NCBI RefSeq assembly: GCF_905171765.1
Contig: NC_053395.1
Coordinates: 189,475,577 to 189,539,576 of the forward strand
DNA length: 64,000 bases
Reading direction: 5' to 3'
Source: Bufo bufo
Lineage: Eukaryota; Chordata; Amphibia; Anura; Bufonidae
Shown: positions 1-46,391 of the stretch, in pieces
How positions within the stretch are numbered: position 1 is the first letter of the stretch
Layout of the letters: each line of letters begins with the position of its first letter
Position numbers and translations under genes: made by a program
The notes under the pieces: model-generated
Told to the model about the DNA's origin: nothing
Database searches by the model: none
The model's input: the letters and a program-made list of their open reading frames with translations, nothing else

Positions 1-206
1 TATCCCCGGAAATATGTGTCATACAATAACAAATGCATTATTTTGTTGATATTTTTTTATTTATTTTAAGAAAGGAATATGAAATGATGGTAATGGAATT
101 ACACATGGAAAGTCTCTACTTAACTTCAGATCTGTCACCTGAAGCTACCTTTCAATGTTAGGTGCTTAGACTAATAACCTTGTTATTGTAACCTTATGAT
201 TACCAG

Positions 207-34026
<33,820 letters not shown>

Positions 34027-34610
34027 ATACCCCCGGCTGCACATTCTCAGACATTTATGGCATATTGATAGGATATGCCGTAAATGTCCTAAAGGTGCAG
34101 GTCCCATCTCAAAAATGGGTCCCTGCCGTGAATGAAGTAGCCGTGCTCTACCTTCACGGTGGGGCCCCATTCATGATTTAGGAGTAGATCCCAGACATGA
34201 GACCCGCACCTACCTGACATTTATGGCATATGTTATCAATATGCCTTAAAAGGGATTTCCGAGATTTTAATACTCTTTGGATAGGTAATCAGTATCTGAT
34301 TAGATACCCAGGACCCCCGCTGATCAGCTGTTTGAGAAAGCATCGGTGCTCCTGAGAGTGCCGCAGCTTTCTCGCAGCTCACCAAGCACAGCGCCGTACA
34401 TTGCATAGCGTCTGTGCTTGGTATCTCGCTCAGCCTCATTCACTTTTATGGGTCTGAGTTGCGCCTAGGCCATGCGACTGATAATTGTGTTGTCACTGGC
34501 CTAGGAAAAGAAGAGGGAAGGCCACGGAATGATCCGAATTAAACTCTCGGAAAACCCCTTTAAATGTCCAGATAGGACAATCCCTTTAACATGTTTTTTT
34601 TTAAAATAAA
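34027..34610 (+). other. Presumed ABCB11 3' UTR, overlapping MITEs
   Basis: A canonical aataaa lies at 34605-34610. The stretch is largely repeat: an inverted MITE pair (acatttatggcatat near 34050 and 34218) and a second TTAA-flanked MITE at about 34250-34558 (aagggatttccgag ... ctcggaaaacccc). If transcribed, the 3' UTR would be transposon-derived. Confidence 0.5.
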
Positions 34611-35109
34611 TATTTCTGTATAGTTGTTTCCTATTGCAGTCAATATGTTGGGGGGAAAAAAACATCTAGCTGTGTGCATTGCGTTTCCTGATAGTGGGAT
34701 ATTGCTTTATTTTAAGAATATCCTTTGGTGTCTTGATTTGTGTTCATGATAGAAATATTTGTATATTATTTCCTGATTAATTTTTTTTGGACATAATCTG
34801 CAGACTGTCTATCTACGGGCCATTGGCAGCCTGTGGCTTTCCAGTTGTTGAATATGTTGGGAGTTGTAGTTTTTAAGCAGCTGTCAATCAAAAATCGCTG
34901 TCCACTATTATATAACATGCAGAATCTTCCCTTCCAGAGTATAGCACTTAACGGTGGAATTATTTATTCTCTATCCTTTTATATTAAAGCCAATGTCCCA
35001 TTGTATGCATAATGCTTACCTGCTGTTTGTCTTTGGTGTTTGTTGTTGGCTACTTTTAGCTCTGCACCATGAGAACAGAGCTGGAAACTGCTACATTGTC
35101 TTTTGTAGG

Positions 35110-35224
35110 GTGCTATGTACTACCATAGGGCTGTATGTATAATCATAAATGAATAATATACATACAGCCCTATGGTAGCACATAGCACATGTGTATGGAG
35201 CATTCATAATGCTCCATACACATA
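35110..35224. repeat. Two adjacent short palindromes
   Basis: ccatagggctgtatgtat is mirrored by atacatacagccctatgg around 35145, and tgtgtatggagcat by atgctccatacaca around 35205. Confidence 0.85.
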
Positions 35225-35701
35225 CTACAAGGCTGGATTTACAATTCTGGTGTCCCATTTCCATACAGTGTTCTCTCTCTCTCTCTACTCACTTTTGGGC
35301 CAAACTTCAAGCCCATGCCAAGTGTGGCCGGAAAAAAACCCACTAGATGTGAATTTTTGCTCTAAAAAGAGAAACAATTCTAGACGAAGTTGCAATGCAG
35401 GATCAATATTGAATCCGGGCCACTGCCCCTATTTCCTTATATTGCTGCACAGCAACTGATGATGGATGATCACATTTTTAGGGGAAGAGGGACCAACAGA
35501 TGACATCTTCCATGCTTCGCCTGTAGTTCACTACACTAATATTGCTCCTAGTTCAGAACTGCTCAAAGGCCACATTCCAAACCAGGAAAGCCAACAAACC
35601 AAATATAATGCCCAATGTGATCCAAATGATCCAGATCCAGAGCTGTTTGGAGACCACTATGGAGTTCCAAGGGTGCACTCTCACAAAACAGGAAGAAACC
35701 A

Positions 35702-36050
35702 CCATCCACATAGGTGGACAAGAAAAAGTAAAAGTGATGCCACACAGGTGGATAAGGAGCAGTAAAAGTGATGCCACATAGGTGGATAAGGAGCAGTACA
35801 AGTGATGCCACATAGGTGGATAAGGAGCAGTACAAGTGATGCCACATAGGTGGATAAGGAGCAGTACAAGTGATGCCACATAGGTGGATAAGGAGCAGTA
35901 CAAGTGATGCCACAGGTGGACAAGAAGAAGTAAAAATGATGCTACATAGGTGGTTAAGGAGCAGTACAAGTGATGCAACAAAGGTGGATAACGAGCGGTA
36001 CAAGTGATGCCACATAGGTGGATATGGAGCCGTACAAGTGATGCCACATT
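35702..36050. repeat. 34-bp minisatellite
   Basis: About ten units of aagtgatgccacataggtgg followed by ataaggagcagtac, exact 34-bp spacing (35734, 35768, 35802). All reading frames stay open because of the repeat; no gene is inferred. Confidence 0.93.
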
Positions 36051-36973
36051 GGGTACTCACTTATAAGTCTGCAGTCACTCGCAGACTCTGAATGCATAGC
36101 TTTGGGGATGGCCACCTCATGACATCATAACATGACTGGCACAGCAGCATTTCTCCCCGTATAGCCAATGGTCTGTCTACCTCTGGTCATATACAGGCTT
36201 TAGAGCCAGCCCTGTTGGCAATAGATGACAGTTTGTTGTCAGACAGTTTACATGAGCTCCTGCCTAGAGTTGATGTTCACTACATCAAATTAATGTATAT
36301 GTATATGAAATACTGGTACGGTCTACTATAAAGATGGCGGTGTGCCGGGCCCATGTGGATACAGAGTCCCTGGTAATAGTCTTTGACCTCACGGGGCAGT
36401 AAATGATTTGTTTTCATTGGGGCCCTCAGATCTGATCAGTTACACATAGGGATGAGCGAACCCGAACTGTATAGTTCGGGTTCGTACTGAATTTTGGGGT
36501 GTCCGTGACACGGACCCGAACCCGAACATTTTTGTAAAAGTCCGGGTTCGGGTTCGGTGTTCGGCGCTTTCTTGACGCTTTTTGAAAGGCTGCAAAGCAG
36601 CCAATCAACAAGCGTCATACTACTTGCCCCAAGAGGCCATCACAGCCTTGCCTACTATTGGCATGGCTGTGATTGGCCAGTGCAGCATGTGACCCAGCCT
36701 CTATATAAGCTTGGGTCACGTAGCGCTGCACGTCACTCTGATGATTCAAGCATAGGGAGAGGTTGATGCTGCGACGTTAGGGCGAGATTAGGCAGATTAA
36801 CTCCTCCAAAAGACTTAATTCAGTGATCGATCTCCAGCTGTGGATCATTGAAGTGCTAATATTAAATTGCTCACTTTTTTTAGGCTGCCCAGAGCGTTTT
36901 TATATCACTTTTTTCTGGGGTGATTGGCGGCCATTTTGTGACTTGTGGTGCGCCAGCACAAGCTACCACCAAG

Positions 36974-37350
36974 TGCATTTAACCATCAATAGTGTGGTTA
37001 TTTTTTGCTATATCCTACATCAGCTGCAGGCTGAGCCTGTGTCACCGAAGTGCATTTAACCATCAACAGTGTGGTTATTTTTTGGCCATATACTACATCA
37101 GGTGCAGGCTGAGCCTGTGTCACCCAAGTGCATTTAACCATCAACAGTGTGGTTATTTTTTGGCCATATACTACATCAGGTGCAGGCTGAGCCTGTGTCA
37201 CCCAAGTGCATTTAACCATCAACAGTGTGGTTATTTTTTGGCCATATACTACATCAGGTGCAAGCTGAGCCTGTGTCACCCAAGTACATTTAACCATCAA
37301 TAGTGTGGTTATTTTTTGACCATATACTACATCAGGGGCAAGTTGAGCCT
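36974..37350. repeat. 78-bp tandem array in hAT element
   Basis: Units start near 36976, 37053, 37131, 37209 and 37287 and share catttaaccatcaacagtg and tactacatcaggtgcaggct. Confidence 0.93.
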
Positions 37351-38970
37351 GTCACCCAGCGCCTAAAAAATAGACCTGACATTTATATTCCTCCAAATCA
37401 GTACTGTTTTAGCTGGTCAAGTTATTTGTAGTGACCGTAAAAGCACAGTTTTTGTTCTGGGTTGAAAAACTATTCCCAAATTTGCCATTCTCAAAATTAG
37501 TAGTTTCTGCTATATCAGGCCTACTTTAAATCTATCCCAAAAAGGATATCTCAGATTGAAGGTGCTGATAGTGTCATTCTGAAAAACTTAACACACACGC
37601 TACCGTGCAGATACAAGTCTAATTCTGTGATTAAAGGTATATCTGTCACACAGCGCATAAAAAATAGGCCTGACATTTCTATTCCTTCAAATCAGTACAG
37701 TTTTAGCTGGTCAAGTTATATTTAGTGACCGTAAAAGCACAGTTTTTGTTCTGGGTTGAAAAACTATTCCCAAATTTGCCATTCTCAAAATTAGTAGTTT
37801 CTGCTATATCAGGCCTACTTTAAATCTATCCCAAAAAGGATATCTTAGATTCAAGGTGCTAATAGTGTCATTCTGAAAAACTTAACACACACGCTACCGT
37901 GCAGATACAAGTCTAATTCTGTGATTAAAGGTATATCTGTCACACAGCGCGTAAAAAATAGGCCTGACATTTCTATTCCTCCAAATCAGTACAGTTTTAG
38001 CTGGTCAAGTTATATTTAGTGACCGTAAAAGCACAGTTTTTGTTCTGGGTTGAAAAACTATTCCCAAATTTGCCATTCTCAAAATTAGTAGTTTCTGCTA
38101 TATCAGGCCTACTTTAAATCTATCCCAAAAAGGATATCTTAGATTCAAGGTGCTGATAGTGTCATTCTGAAAAACTTAACACACACGCTACCGTGCAGAT
38201 ACAAGTCTAATTCTGTGATTAAAGGTATATCTGTCACACAGCGCGTAAAAAATAGGCCTCACATTTCTATTCAACCAAATCTGTACTGTTTTAGCTAGTC
38301 AAATTATTTGTAGTGACCGTAAAAGCACAGTTTTTGTTCTGGGTTGAAAAACTATTCCCAAATTTGCCATTCTCAAAATTAGTAGTTTCTGCTATATCAG
38401 GCCTACTTTAAATCTATCCCAAAAAGGATATCTTAGATTCAAGGTGCTGATAGTGTCATTCTGAAAAACTTAACACACACGCTACCGTGCAGATACAAGT
38501 CTAATTCTGTGATTAAAGGTATATCTGTCACACAGCGCATAAAAAATAGGCCTCACATTTCTATTCAACCAAATCTGTACTGTTTTAGCTGGTCAAATTA
38601 TTTGTAGTGACCGTAAAAGCACAGTTTTTGTTCTGGGTTGAAAAACTATTCCCAAATTTGCCATTCTCAAAATTAGTAGTTTCTGCTATATCAGGCCTAC
38701 TTTAAATCTATCCCAAAAAGGATATCTTAGATTCAAGGTGCTGATAATGTCATTCTGAAAAACTTAACACACACGCTACCGTGCAGATACAAGTCTAATT
38801 CTGTGATTAAAGGTATATCTGTCACACAGCGCGAAAAAAATAGGCCTCACATTTATATTCAACCAAATCTGTACTGTTTTAGCAGGTCAAATTATTTGTA
38901 GTGACCGTAAAAGCACAGTTTTTGTTCTGGGTTGAAAAAGTATTCCCAAATTTGCCATTTTCAAAATTGT
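37351..38970. repeat. 294-bp tandem array in hAT element
   Basis: Five and a half copies at exactly 294-bp spacing (37351, 37645, 37939, 38233, 38527, 38821), very similar to one another, ending just upstream of the transposase start. Non-coding; each unit contains gtgaccgtaaaagcacag and taacacacacgctaccgtgc. It may act as 5' leader or promoter sequence of the transposase gene. Confidence 0.95.
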
Positions 38971-38975
38971 GGTGA

Positions 38976-41900
38976 ATGGGAACAATGAGTAAAACATCTA
39001 ATAAGGGACGCGGACGTGGACATGGTCGTGGTGGTGTTAGTGGACCCTCTGGTGCTGGGAGAGGACGTGGCCGTTCTGCCACAGCCACACGTCCTAGTGT
39101 ACCAACTACCTCAGGTCCCAGTAGCCGCCAGAATTTACAGGGATATTTGGTGGGGCCCAATGCCGTTCTAAGGATGGTAAGGCCTGAGCAGGTACAGGCA
39201 TTAGTCAATTGGGTGGCCGACAGTGCATCCAGCACGTTCATATTATCTCCCACCCAGTCTTCTGCAGAAAGCGCACAGATGGCGCATGAAAACCAAGCCC
39301 ATCAGTCTGTCACATCACCCCCATGCATATCAGGGAAACTGTCTGAGCCTCAAGTTATGCAGCAGTCTCTTATGCTGTTTGAAGACTCTGCTGCCAGGGT
39401 TTCCCAAGGGCATCCACCTAGCCCTTCCCCAGGGGTGGAAGAGATAGAACGCACTAACGCACAACCACTTATGTTTCCTGATGATGAGGACATGGGAATA
39501 CCACCTCAGCACGTCTCTGATGATGACGAAACACAGGTGCCAACTGCTGCGTCTTTCTGCAGTGTGCAGACTGAACAGGAGGTCAGGGAGGAAGACTGGG
39601 TGGAAGACGATGCAGGGGACGATGAGGTCCTAGACCCCACATGGAATGAAGGTCGTGCCACTGACTTTCAGAATTCGGAGGAAGAGGCAGTGGTGAGACC
39701 GAGCCAACAGCGTAGCAAAAGACAAAGAGGGAGCAGTGGGCAAAATCAGAACACCCGCCGCCAAGAGACTCCGCCTGCTACTGACCGCCGCCATCTGGAA
39801 CCGAGCACCCCAAAGGCAGCTTCAAGGAGTTCCCTGGCATGGCACTTCTTTAAACAATGTGCTGACGACAAGACCCGAGTGGTTTGCACGCTGTGCCATC
39901 AGAGCCTGAAGCGAGGCATTAACGTTCTGAACCTTAGCACAACCTGCATGACCAGGCACCTGCATGCAAAGCATGAACTGCAGTGGAGTAAACACCTTAA
40001 AAACAAAGAAGTCACTGAGGCCCCCCACTGCTACCTCTTCTGCTGCTGCCGCCTCGGCCTCTTCTGCTGCTGCCGCCGCCTCGCCCTCTTCCTCCGCCTC
40101 TGGAGGAACGTTGGCACCTGCCGCCCAGCAAACATGGGATGTACCACCAACACCACCACCTGCGTCACCAAGCATCTCAACCATGTCACACGGCAGCGTT
40201 CAGCTCTCCATCTCACAAACATTTGAGAGAAAGCGTAAATTCCCACCTAGCCACCCTCGATCCCTGGCCCTGAATGCCAGCATTTCTAAACTACTGGCTT
40301 ATGAAATGCTGTCATTTAGGCTGGTGGACACAGACAGCTTCAAACAGCTCATGTCGCTTGCTGTCCCACAGTATGTTGTTCCCAGCCGCCACTACTTCTC
40401 CAAGAGAGCCGTGCCTTCCCTGCACAACCAAGTGTCCGATAAAATCAAGTGTGCACTGCGCAACGCCATCTGTGGCAAGGTCCACCTAACCACAGATACG
40501 TGGACCAGTAAGCACGGCCAGGGACGCTATATCTCCCTAACTGCACACTGGGTAAATGTAGTGGCGGCTGGGCCCCAGGCGGAGAGCTGTTTGGCGCACG
40601 TCCTTCCGCCGCCAAGGATCGCAGGGCAACATTCTTTGCCTCCTGTCTCCTTTTCCTCCTACTCAGCTTCCTCCTCCTCTTCTTCCACCTGCTCATCCAG
40701 TCAGCCACACACCTTCACCACCAACTTCAGCACAGCCCGGAGTAAACGTCAGCAGGCCGTTCTGAAACTCATATGTTTGGGGGACAGGCCCCACACTGCA
40801 CAGGAGTTGTGGCGGGGTATAGAACAACAGACCGACGAGTGGTTGCTGCCGGTGAGCCTCAAGCCCAGCCTGGTGGTGTGCGATAATTGGCGAAATCTCG
40901 TTGCAGCTCTGGGACTAGCCGGTTTGACGCACATCCCTTGCCTGGCGCATGTGCTGAATTTGGTGGTGCAGAAGTTCATTCGCAACTACCCCGACATGTC
41001 AGAGCTGCTGCATAAAGTGCGGGCCGTCTGTTCGCGCTTCCGGCGTTCACACCCTGCTGCTGCACGCCTGTCTGCGCTACAGCGTAACTTCGGCCTTCCC
41101 GCTCACCGCCTCATATGCGATGTGCCCACCAGGTGGAACTCCACCTTGCACATGACAGACTGTGCGAGCAGCAGCAGGCCATAGTGGAGTTTCAGCTGCA
41201 GCACGCACGGGTCAGTCGCACTGCGGAACAGCACCACTTCACCACCAATGACTGGGCCTCCATGCGAGACCTGTGTGCCCTGTTGCGCTGTTTCGAGTAC
41301 TCCACCAACATGGCCAGTGGCGATGACGCCGTTATCAGCGTTACAATACCACTTCTATGTCTCCTTGAGAAAACACTTAGGGCGATGATGGAAGAGGAGG
41401 TGGCCCAGGAGGAAGAGGAGGAAGAGGGGTCATTTTTAGTACTTTCAGGCCAGTCTCTTCAAAGTGACTCAGAGGGAGGTTTTTTGCAACAGCAGAGGCC
41501 AGGTACAAATGTGGCCAGACAGGGCCCACTACTGGAGGACGAGGAGGACGAGGATGAGGAGGAGGTGGAGGAGGATGAGGATGAAGCATGTTCACAGCGG
41601 GGTGGCACCCAAAGCAGCTCGGGCCCATCACTGGTGCGTGGCTGGGGGGAAACACAGGACGATGACTATACGAAGGCAGAGGAGGAGCAAGAGGTCGCCA
41701 ACGCAGCTGTGTCACGGCCAGCTCCTCTGAGGGCAGGGTTACCATGGCAGAGATGTGGAAAAGTTTTGTCACCACGCCACAGCTAACTGCACCACCACCT
41801 GATACGGAACGTGTTAGCAGGAGGCAACATTTCACTAACATGGTGGTACAGTACCTGTGCACACCCCTCCACGTACTGACTGATGGTTCAGCCCCATTCA

Positions 41901-42130
41901 ACTTCTGGGTCTCCAAATTGTTCACGTGGCCAGAGCTAGCCTTTTATGCCTTGGAGGTGCTGGCCTGCCCTGCGGCCAGCGTTTTGTCTGAACGTGTATT
42001 CAGCACGACAGGGGGCGTCATTACAGACAAACGCAGCCGCCTGTCTACAGCCAATGTGGACAAGCTGATGTTCATAAAAATTAACCAGGCATGGATCCCA
42101 CAGGACCTGTCCATCCCTTGTGCAGATTAG
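38976..42130 (+). pseudogene. hAT transposase (ZBED-like), broken by frameshifts
   Basis: Begins MGTMSKTSNKGRGRGHGRGG: an arginine/glycine-rich N-terminus followed by an acidic linker, then a BED zinc finger (CTLCHQSLKRG ... RHLHAKH) near 39860-39975. A +1 shift in a C-run near 40023 moves to the frame of the catalytic core: LTTDTWTSKHG (first Asp), VCDNWRNL (second Asp), CLAHVLNLVV and TRWNSTLHM. A second shift near 41155 and a third near 41745 follow, separated by an acidic Glu/Asp insertion. The C-terminal hAT dimerisation domain (LACPAASVLSERVFSTTGG) is intact, ending at TAG 42128-42130. Catalytic residues survive but at least three frameshifts make it inactive. Confidence 0.92.
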
Positions 42131-42239
42131 ACATTAACTACCTCCCCTTAACAATATATTATTGTACTCCAGGGCACTTCCTCATTCAATCCTATTTTTA
42201 TTTTCATTTTACCATTATATTGCGGGGCAACCCAAAGTT

Positions 42240-45200
42240 GAATGAACCTCTCCTCTGTCTGGGTGCCGGGGCCTAAATATGTGACAGTGGCCTGTTCCAG
42301 TGGTGGGTGACGTGAAGCCTGATTCTCTGCTATGACATGAAGACTGATTCTCTGCTGACATGAAGCCTGAATCTCTGTTACGGGACCTCTCTCCTCTGCC
42401 TGGGTGCCTGGGCCTAAATATGTGACAGTGGCCTGTTCCAGTGGTGGGTGACGTGAAGCCTGATTCTCTGCTATGACATGAAGACTGATTCTGTGCTGAC
42501 ATGAAGCCAGATTCTCTGTTACGGGACCTCTCTCCTCTGTCTGGGTGCCGGGGCCTAAATATGTGACAGTGGCCTGTTCCAGTGGTGGGTGACGTGAAGC
42601 CTGATTCTCTGCTATGACATGAAGACTGATTCTCTGCTGACATGAAGCCTGAATCTCTGTTACGGAACCTCTCTCCTCTGCCTGGGCCTAAATATGTGAC
42701 AGTGGCCTGTTCCAGTGGTGGGTGACGTGAAGCCTGATTCTCTGCTATGACATGAAGACTGATTCTGTGCTGACATGAAGCCAGATTCTCTGTTACGGGA
42801 CCTCTCTCCTCTGTCTGGGTGCCGGGGCCTAAATATGTGACAGTGGCCTGTTCCAGTGGTGGGTGACGTGAAGCCTGATTCTCTGCTATGACATGAAGAC
42901 TGATTCTGTGCTGACATGAAGCCAGATTCTCTGTTACAGGACCTCTCTCCTCTGTCTGGGTGCCGGGGCCTAAATATGTGACAGTGGCCTGTTCCAGTGG
43001 TGGGTGACGTGAAGCCTGATTCTCTGCTATGACATGAAGACTGATTCTCTGCTGACATGAAGCCTGAATCTCTGTTACGGGACCTCTCTCCTCTGCCTGG
43101 GTGCCTGGGCCTAAATATGTGACAGTGGCCTGTTCCAGTGGTGGGTGACGTGAAGCCTGATTCTCTGCTATGACATGAAGACTGATTCTGTGCTGACATG
43201 AAGCCAGATTCTCTGTTACGGGACCTCTCTCCTCTGTCTGGGTGCCGGGGCCTAAATATGTGACAGTGGCCTGTTCCAGTGGTGGGTGACGTGAAGCCTG
43301 ATTCTCTGCTATGACATGAAGACTGATTCTGTGCTGACATGAAGCCAGATTCTCTGTTATGGGACCTCTCTCCTCTGTCTGGGTGCCGGGGCCTAAATAT
43401 GTGACAGTGGCCTGTTCCAGTGGTGGGTGACGTGAAGCCTGATTCTCTGCTATGACATGAAGACTGATTCTGTGCTGACATGAAGCCAGATTCTCTGTTA
43501 CGGGACCTCTCTCCTCTGTCTGGGTGCCGGGGCCTAAATATGTGACAGTGGCCTGTTCCAGTGGTGGGTGACGTGAAGCCTGATTCTCTGCTATGACATG
43601 AAGACTGATTCTGTGCTGACATGAAGCCAGATTCTCTGTTACGGGACCTCTCTCCTCTGTCTGGGTGCCGGGGCCTAAATATGTGACAGTGGCCTGTTCC
43701 AGTGGTGGGTGACGTGAAGCCTGATTCTCTGCTATGACATGAAGACTGATTCTGTGCTGACATGAAGCCAGATTCTCTGTTACAGGACCTCTCTCCTCTG
43801 TCTGGGTGCCGGGGCCTAAATATGTGACAGTGGCCTGTTCCAGTGGTGGGTGACGTGAAGCCTGATTCTCTGCTATGACATGAAGACTGATTCTGTGCTG
43901 ACATGAAGCCAGATTCTCTGTTACGGGACCTCTCTCCTCTGTCTGGGTGCCGGGGCCTAAATATGTCACAGTGGCCTGTTCCAGTGGTGGTTGACGTGAA
44001 GCCTGATTCTCTGCTATGACATGAAGACTGATTCTGTGCTGACATGAAGCCAGATTCTCTGTTACGGGACCTCTCTCCTCTGTCTGGGTGCCGGGGCCTA
44101 AATATGTGACAGTGGCCTGTTCCAGTGGTGGGTGACGTGAAGCCTGATTCTCTGCTATGACATGAAGACTGATTCTGTGCTGACATGAAGCCAGATTCTC
44201 TGTTACGGGACCTCTCTCCTCTGTCTGGGTGCCGGGGCCTAAATATGTGACAGTGGCCTGTTCCAGTGGTGGGTGATGTGAAGCCTGATTCTCTGCTATG
44301 ACATGAAGACTGATTCTGTGCTGACATGAAGCCAGATTCTCTGTTACGGGACCTCTCTCCTCTGTCTGGGTGCCGGGGCCTAAATATGTGACAGTGGCCT
44401 GTTCCAGTGGTGGGTGACGTGAAGCCTGATTCTCTGCTATGACATGAAGACTGATTCTCTGCTGACATGAAGCCTGAATCTCTGTTACGGGACCTCTCTC
44501 CTCTGCCCGGGTGCCTGGGCCTAAATATGTGACAGTGGCCTGTTCCAGTGGTGGGAGACGTGAAGCCTGATTCTCTGCTATGACATGAAGACTGATTCTC
44601 TGCTAACATGAAGCCTGAATCTCTGTTATGGGACCTCTCTCCTCTGCCTGGGTGCCTGGGCCTAAATATGTGACAGTGGCCTGTTCCAGTGGTGGGTGAC
44701 GTGAAGCCTGATTCTCTGCTATGACATGAAGACTGATTCTCTGCTGACATGAAGCCTGAATCTCTGTTATGGGACCTCTCTCCTCTGCCTGGGTGCCGGG
44801 GCCTAAATATGTGACAGTGGCCTGTTCCAGTGGTGGGTGACGTGAAGCCTGATTCTCTGCTATGACATGAAGACTGATTCTCTGCTGACATGAAGCCTGA
44901 ATCTCTGTTATGGGACCTCTCTCCTCTGCCTGGGTGCCTGGGCCTAAATATGTGACAGTGGCCTGTTCCAGTGGTGGGTGACGTGAAGCCTGATTCTCTG
45001 CTATGACATGAAGACTGATTCTCTGCTGACATGAAGCCTGAATCTCTGTTATGGGACCTCTCTCCTCTGCCTGGGTGCCTGGGCCTAAATATGTGACAGT
45101 GGCCTGTTCCAGTGGTGGGTGACGTGAAGCCTGATTCTCTGCTATGACATGAAGTCTGATTCTCTGCTGACATGAAGCCAGATTCTCTGCTATGGCATGA

Positions 45201-45300
45201 AGAGACTGATTCTCTGCTGACATGAAGCCAGATTCTCTGCTATGGCATGAAGAGACTGATTCTCTGCTGACGTGAAGCCCGATTCTCTGCTATGGGACCT
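42240..45300. repeat. 141-bp minisatellite, about 21 units
   Basis: Spacing of 141 bp (for example 42281, 42422, 42563), with one unit shortened by 8 bp at about 42690 and shorter units at 45180-45300. Unit includes gacagtggcctgttccagtg and gacatgaagactgattctct. Because 141 is divisible by 3 and the unit lacks stops on the minus strand, minus-strand frames stay open for up to 837 codons (42660-45173). Confidence 0.96.
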
Positions 45301-45605
45301 CTGTCCAATTGATATTGGTTAATTTTATTTTATTTTATTTTAATTTTAATTCATTTCCCTATCCACATTTGTTTGCAGGGGATTTACCTACATGTTGCTG
45401 CCTTTTGCAGCCCTCTAGCTCTTTCCTGGGCTGTTTTACAGCCTTTTTAGTGCCGAAAAGTTCGGGTCCCCATTGACTTCAATAGGGTTCGGGTTCGGGA
45501 CGAAGTTCGGGTCGGGTTCGGATCCCGAACCCGAACATTTCCGGGAAGTTCGGCCGAACTTCTCGAACCCGAACATCCAGGTGTTCGCTCAACTCTAGTT
45601 ACACA

Positions 45606-46391
45606 CACTGGTCTTCTGCAGGTCTTCCTGGAGATCGGGCGGCTCAGGGCCAGTCTGATCACACTCTGCACTGAGGAGACAAATTGCAGCACTCCCCCCG
45701 CACCGCAGAGACAACACAGGACCCCCACACCTTACCGCAGAGACAACACAGGACCCCCACACCTTACCACAGACTCACACACAACACCCTGCTGCAGGCT
45801 CCCGAGGCACAAAGAGAGAGACAGGCAGCGATGTCTCCGTCAGGCTGTCAGTGACAGTGTGAGCAGAAGAACTGCTCTGTCTATAACTAAGGAGTATCAG
45901 GGTATATTATACAGGAGGTAATATAACTGAGGAGCGGTATCAGGGTATATTATACAGGGGGTAATATAACTGGGGAGGGGTATCAGGGTACATTATACAG
46001 GGGGTAATATAACTGAGGAGGGGTATCAGGGTATATTATACAGGGGGTAATATAACTGGGGAGGGGTATCAGGGTACATTATACAGGGGGTAATATAACT
46101 GAGGAAGGGTATCATGAGACATTATACAGGGGTAATATAACTGATGAGGGCTATCAGGGTACATTATATAGGGGTAATATAAGTTATATTACCCCTGTAT
46201 AATGTCCCCTGATAGCCCTCCTCAGTTATATTACCCACTGTATAATGTACCCTGATACCCCTCAGTTATATAACTGAGGGGTATCAGGCAGGGTACATTA
46301 TTTACAGGGGGTAATATAACTGAGGAGAGGTAGCAGGGTAGGGTACATACTTTATATGCGTTATATACATATATATATATATATATATATA
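45606..46391. other. Intergenic repeat with tandem 'gtaatataactg' units
   Basis: From about 45880 to 46345 a degenerate tandem repeat of roughly 45 bp (ggtatcagggtatattatacag, ggggtaatataactg) turns over in palindromes near 46175-46210 and 46260-46280. It is related to the palindrome at 29271-29588. An AT microsatellite (46366-46391) hosts the next transposon. Confidence 0.75.

Larger units (their letters stand above)
34611..36438. other. Intergenic, with small palindrome and minisatellite
   Basis: Contains the palindromes at 35110-35224 and the 34-bp minisatellite at 35702-36050. No gene seen. Confidence 0.6.
36447..45597 (+). mobile_element. 9.15-kb hAT transposon with internal tandem arrays
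   Basis: Ends tagggatgagcgaa and ttcgctcaactcta (inverted, imperfect), flanked by the exact 8-bp duplication gttacaca (36439-36446 and 45598-45605). Both subterminal regions (36460-36560 and 45459-45585) are crowded with ttcggg/cccgaa motifs, as expected for hAT transposase binding. Between them lie a 78-bp array, a 294-bp array, a decayed BED-finger hAT transposase, and a 141-bp array of more than 3 kb. Confidence 0.95.

Noticed and set aside
35553..36060. Three overlapping minus-strand frames of 80-165 codons with hydrophobic repeats
   Set aside because: 34-bp minisatellite cycles through all frames; no independent evidence for a membrane protein.
36992..37303. Opposed frames of about 100 codons at 36992-37303 that looked like a small repeat protein
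   Set aside because: 78-bp array inside the hAT element, period divisible by three.
40445..41925. Minus-strand frames within the hAT transposase
   Set aside because: Shadow frames opposite acidic and serine-rich coding tracts.
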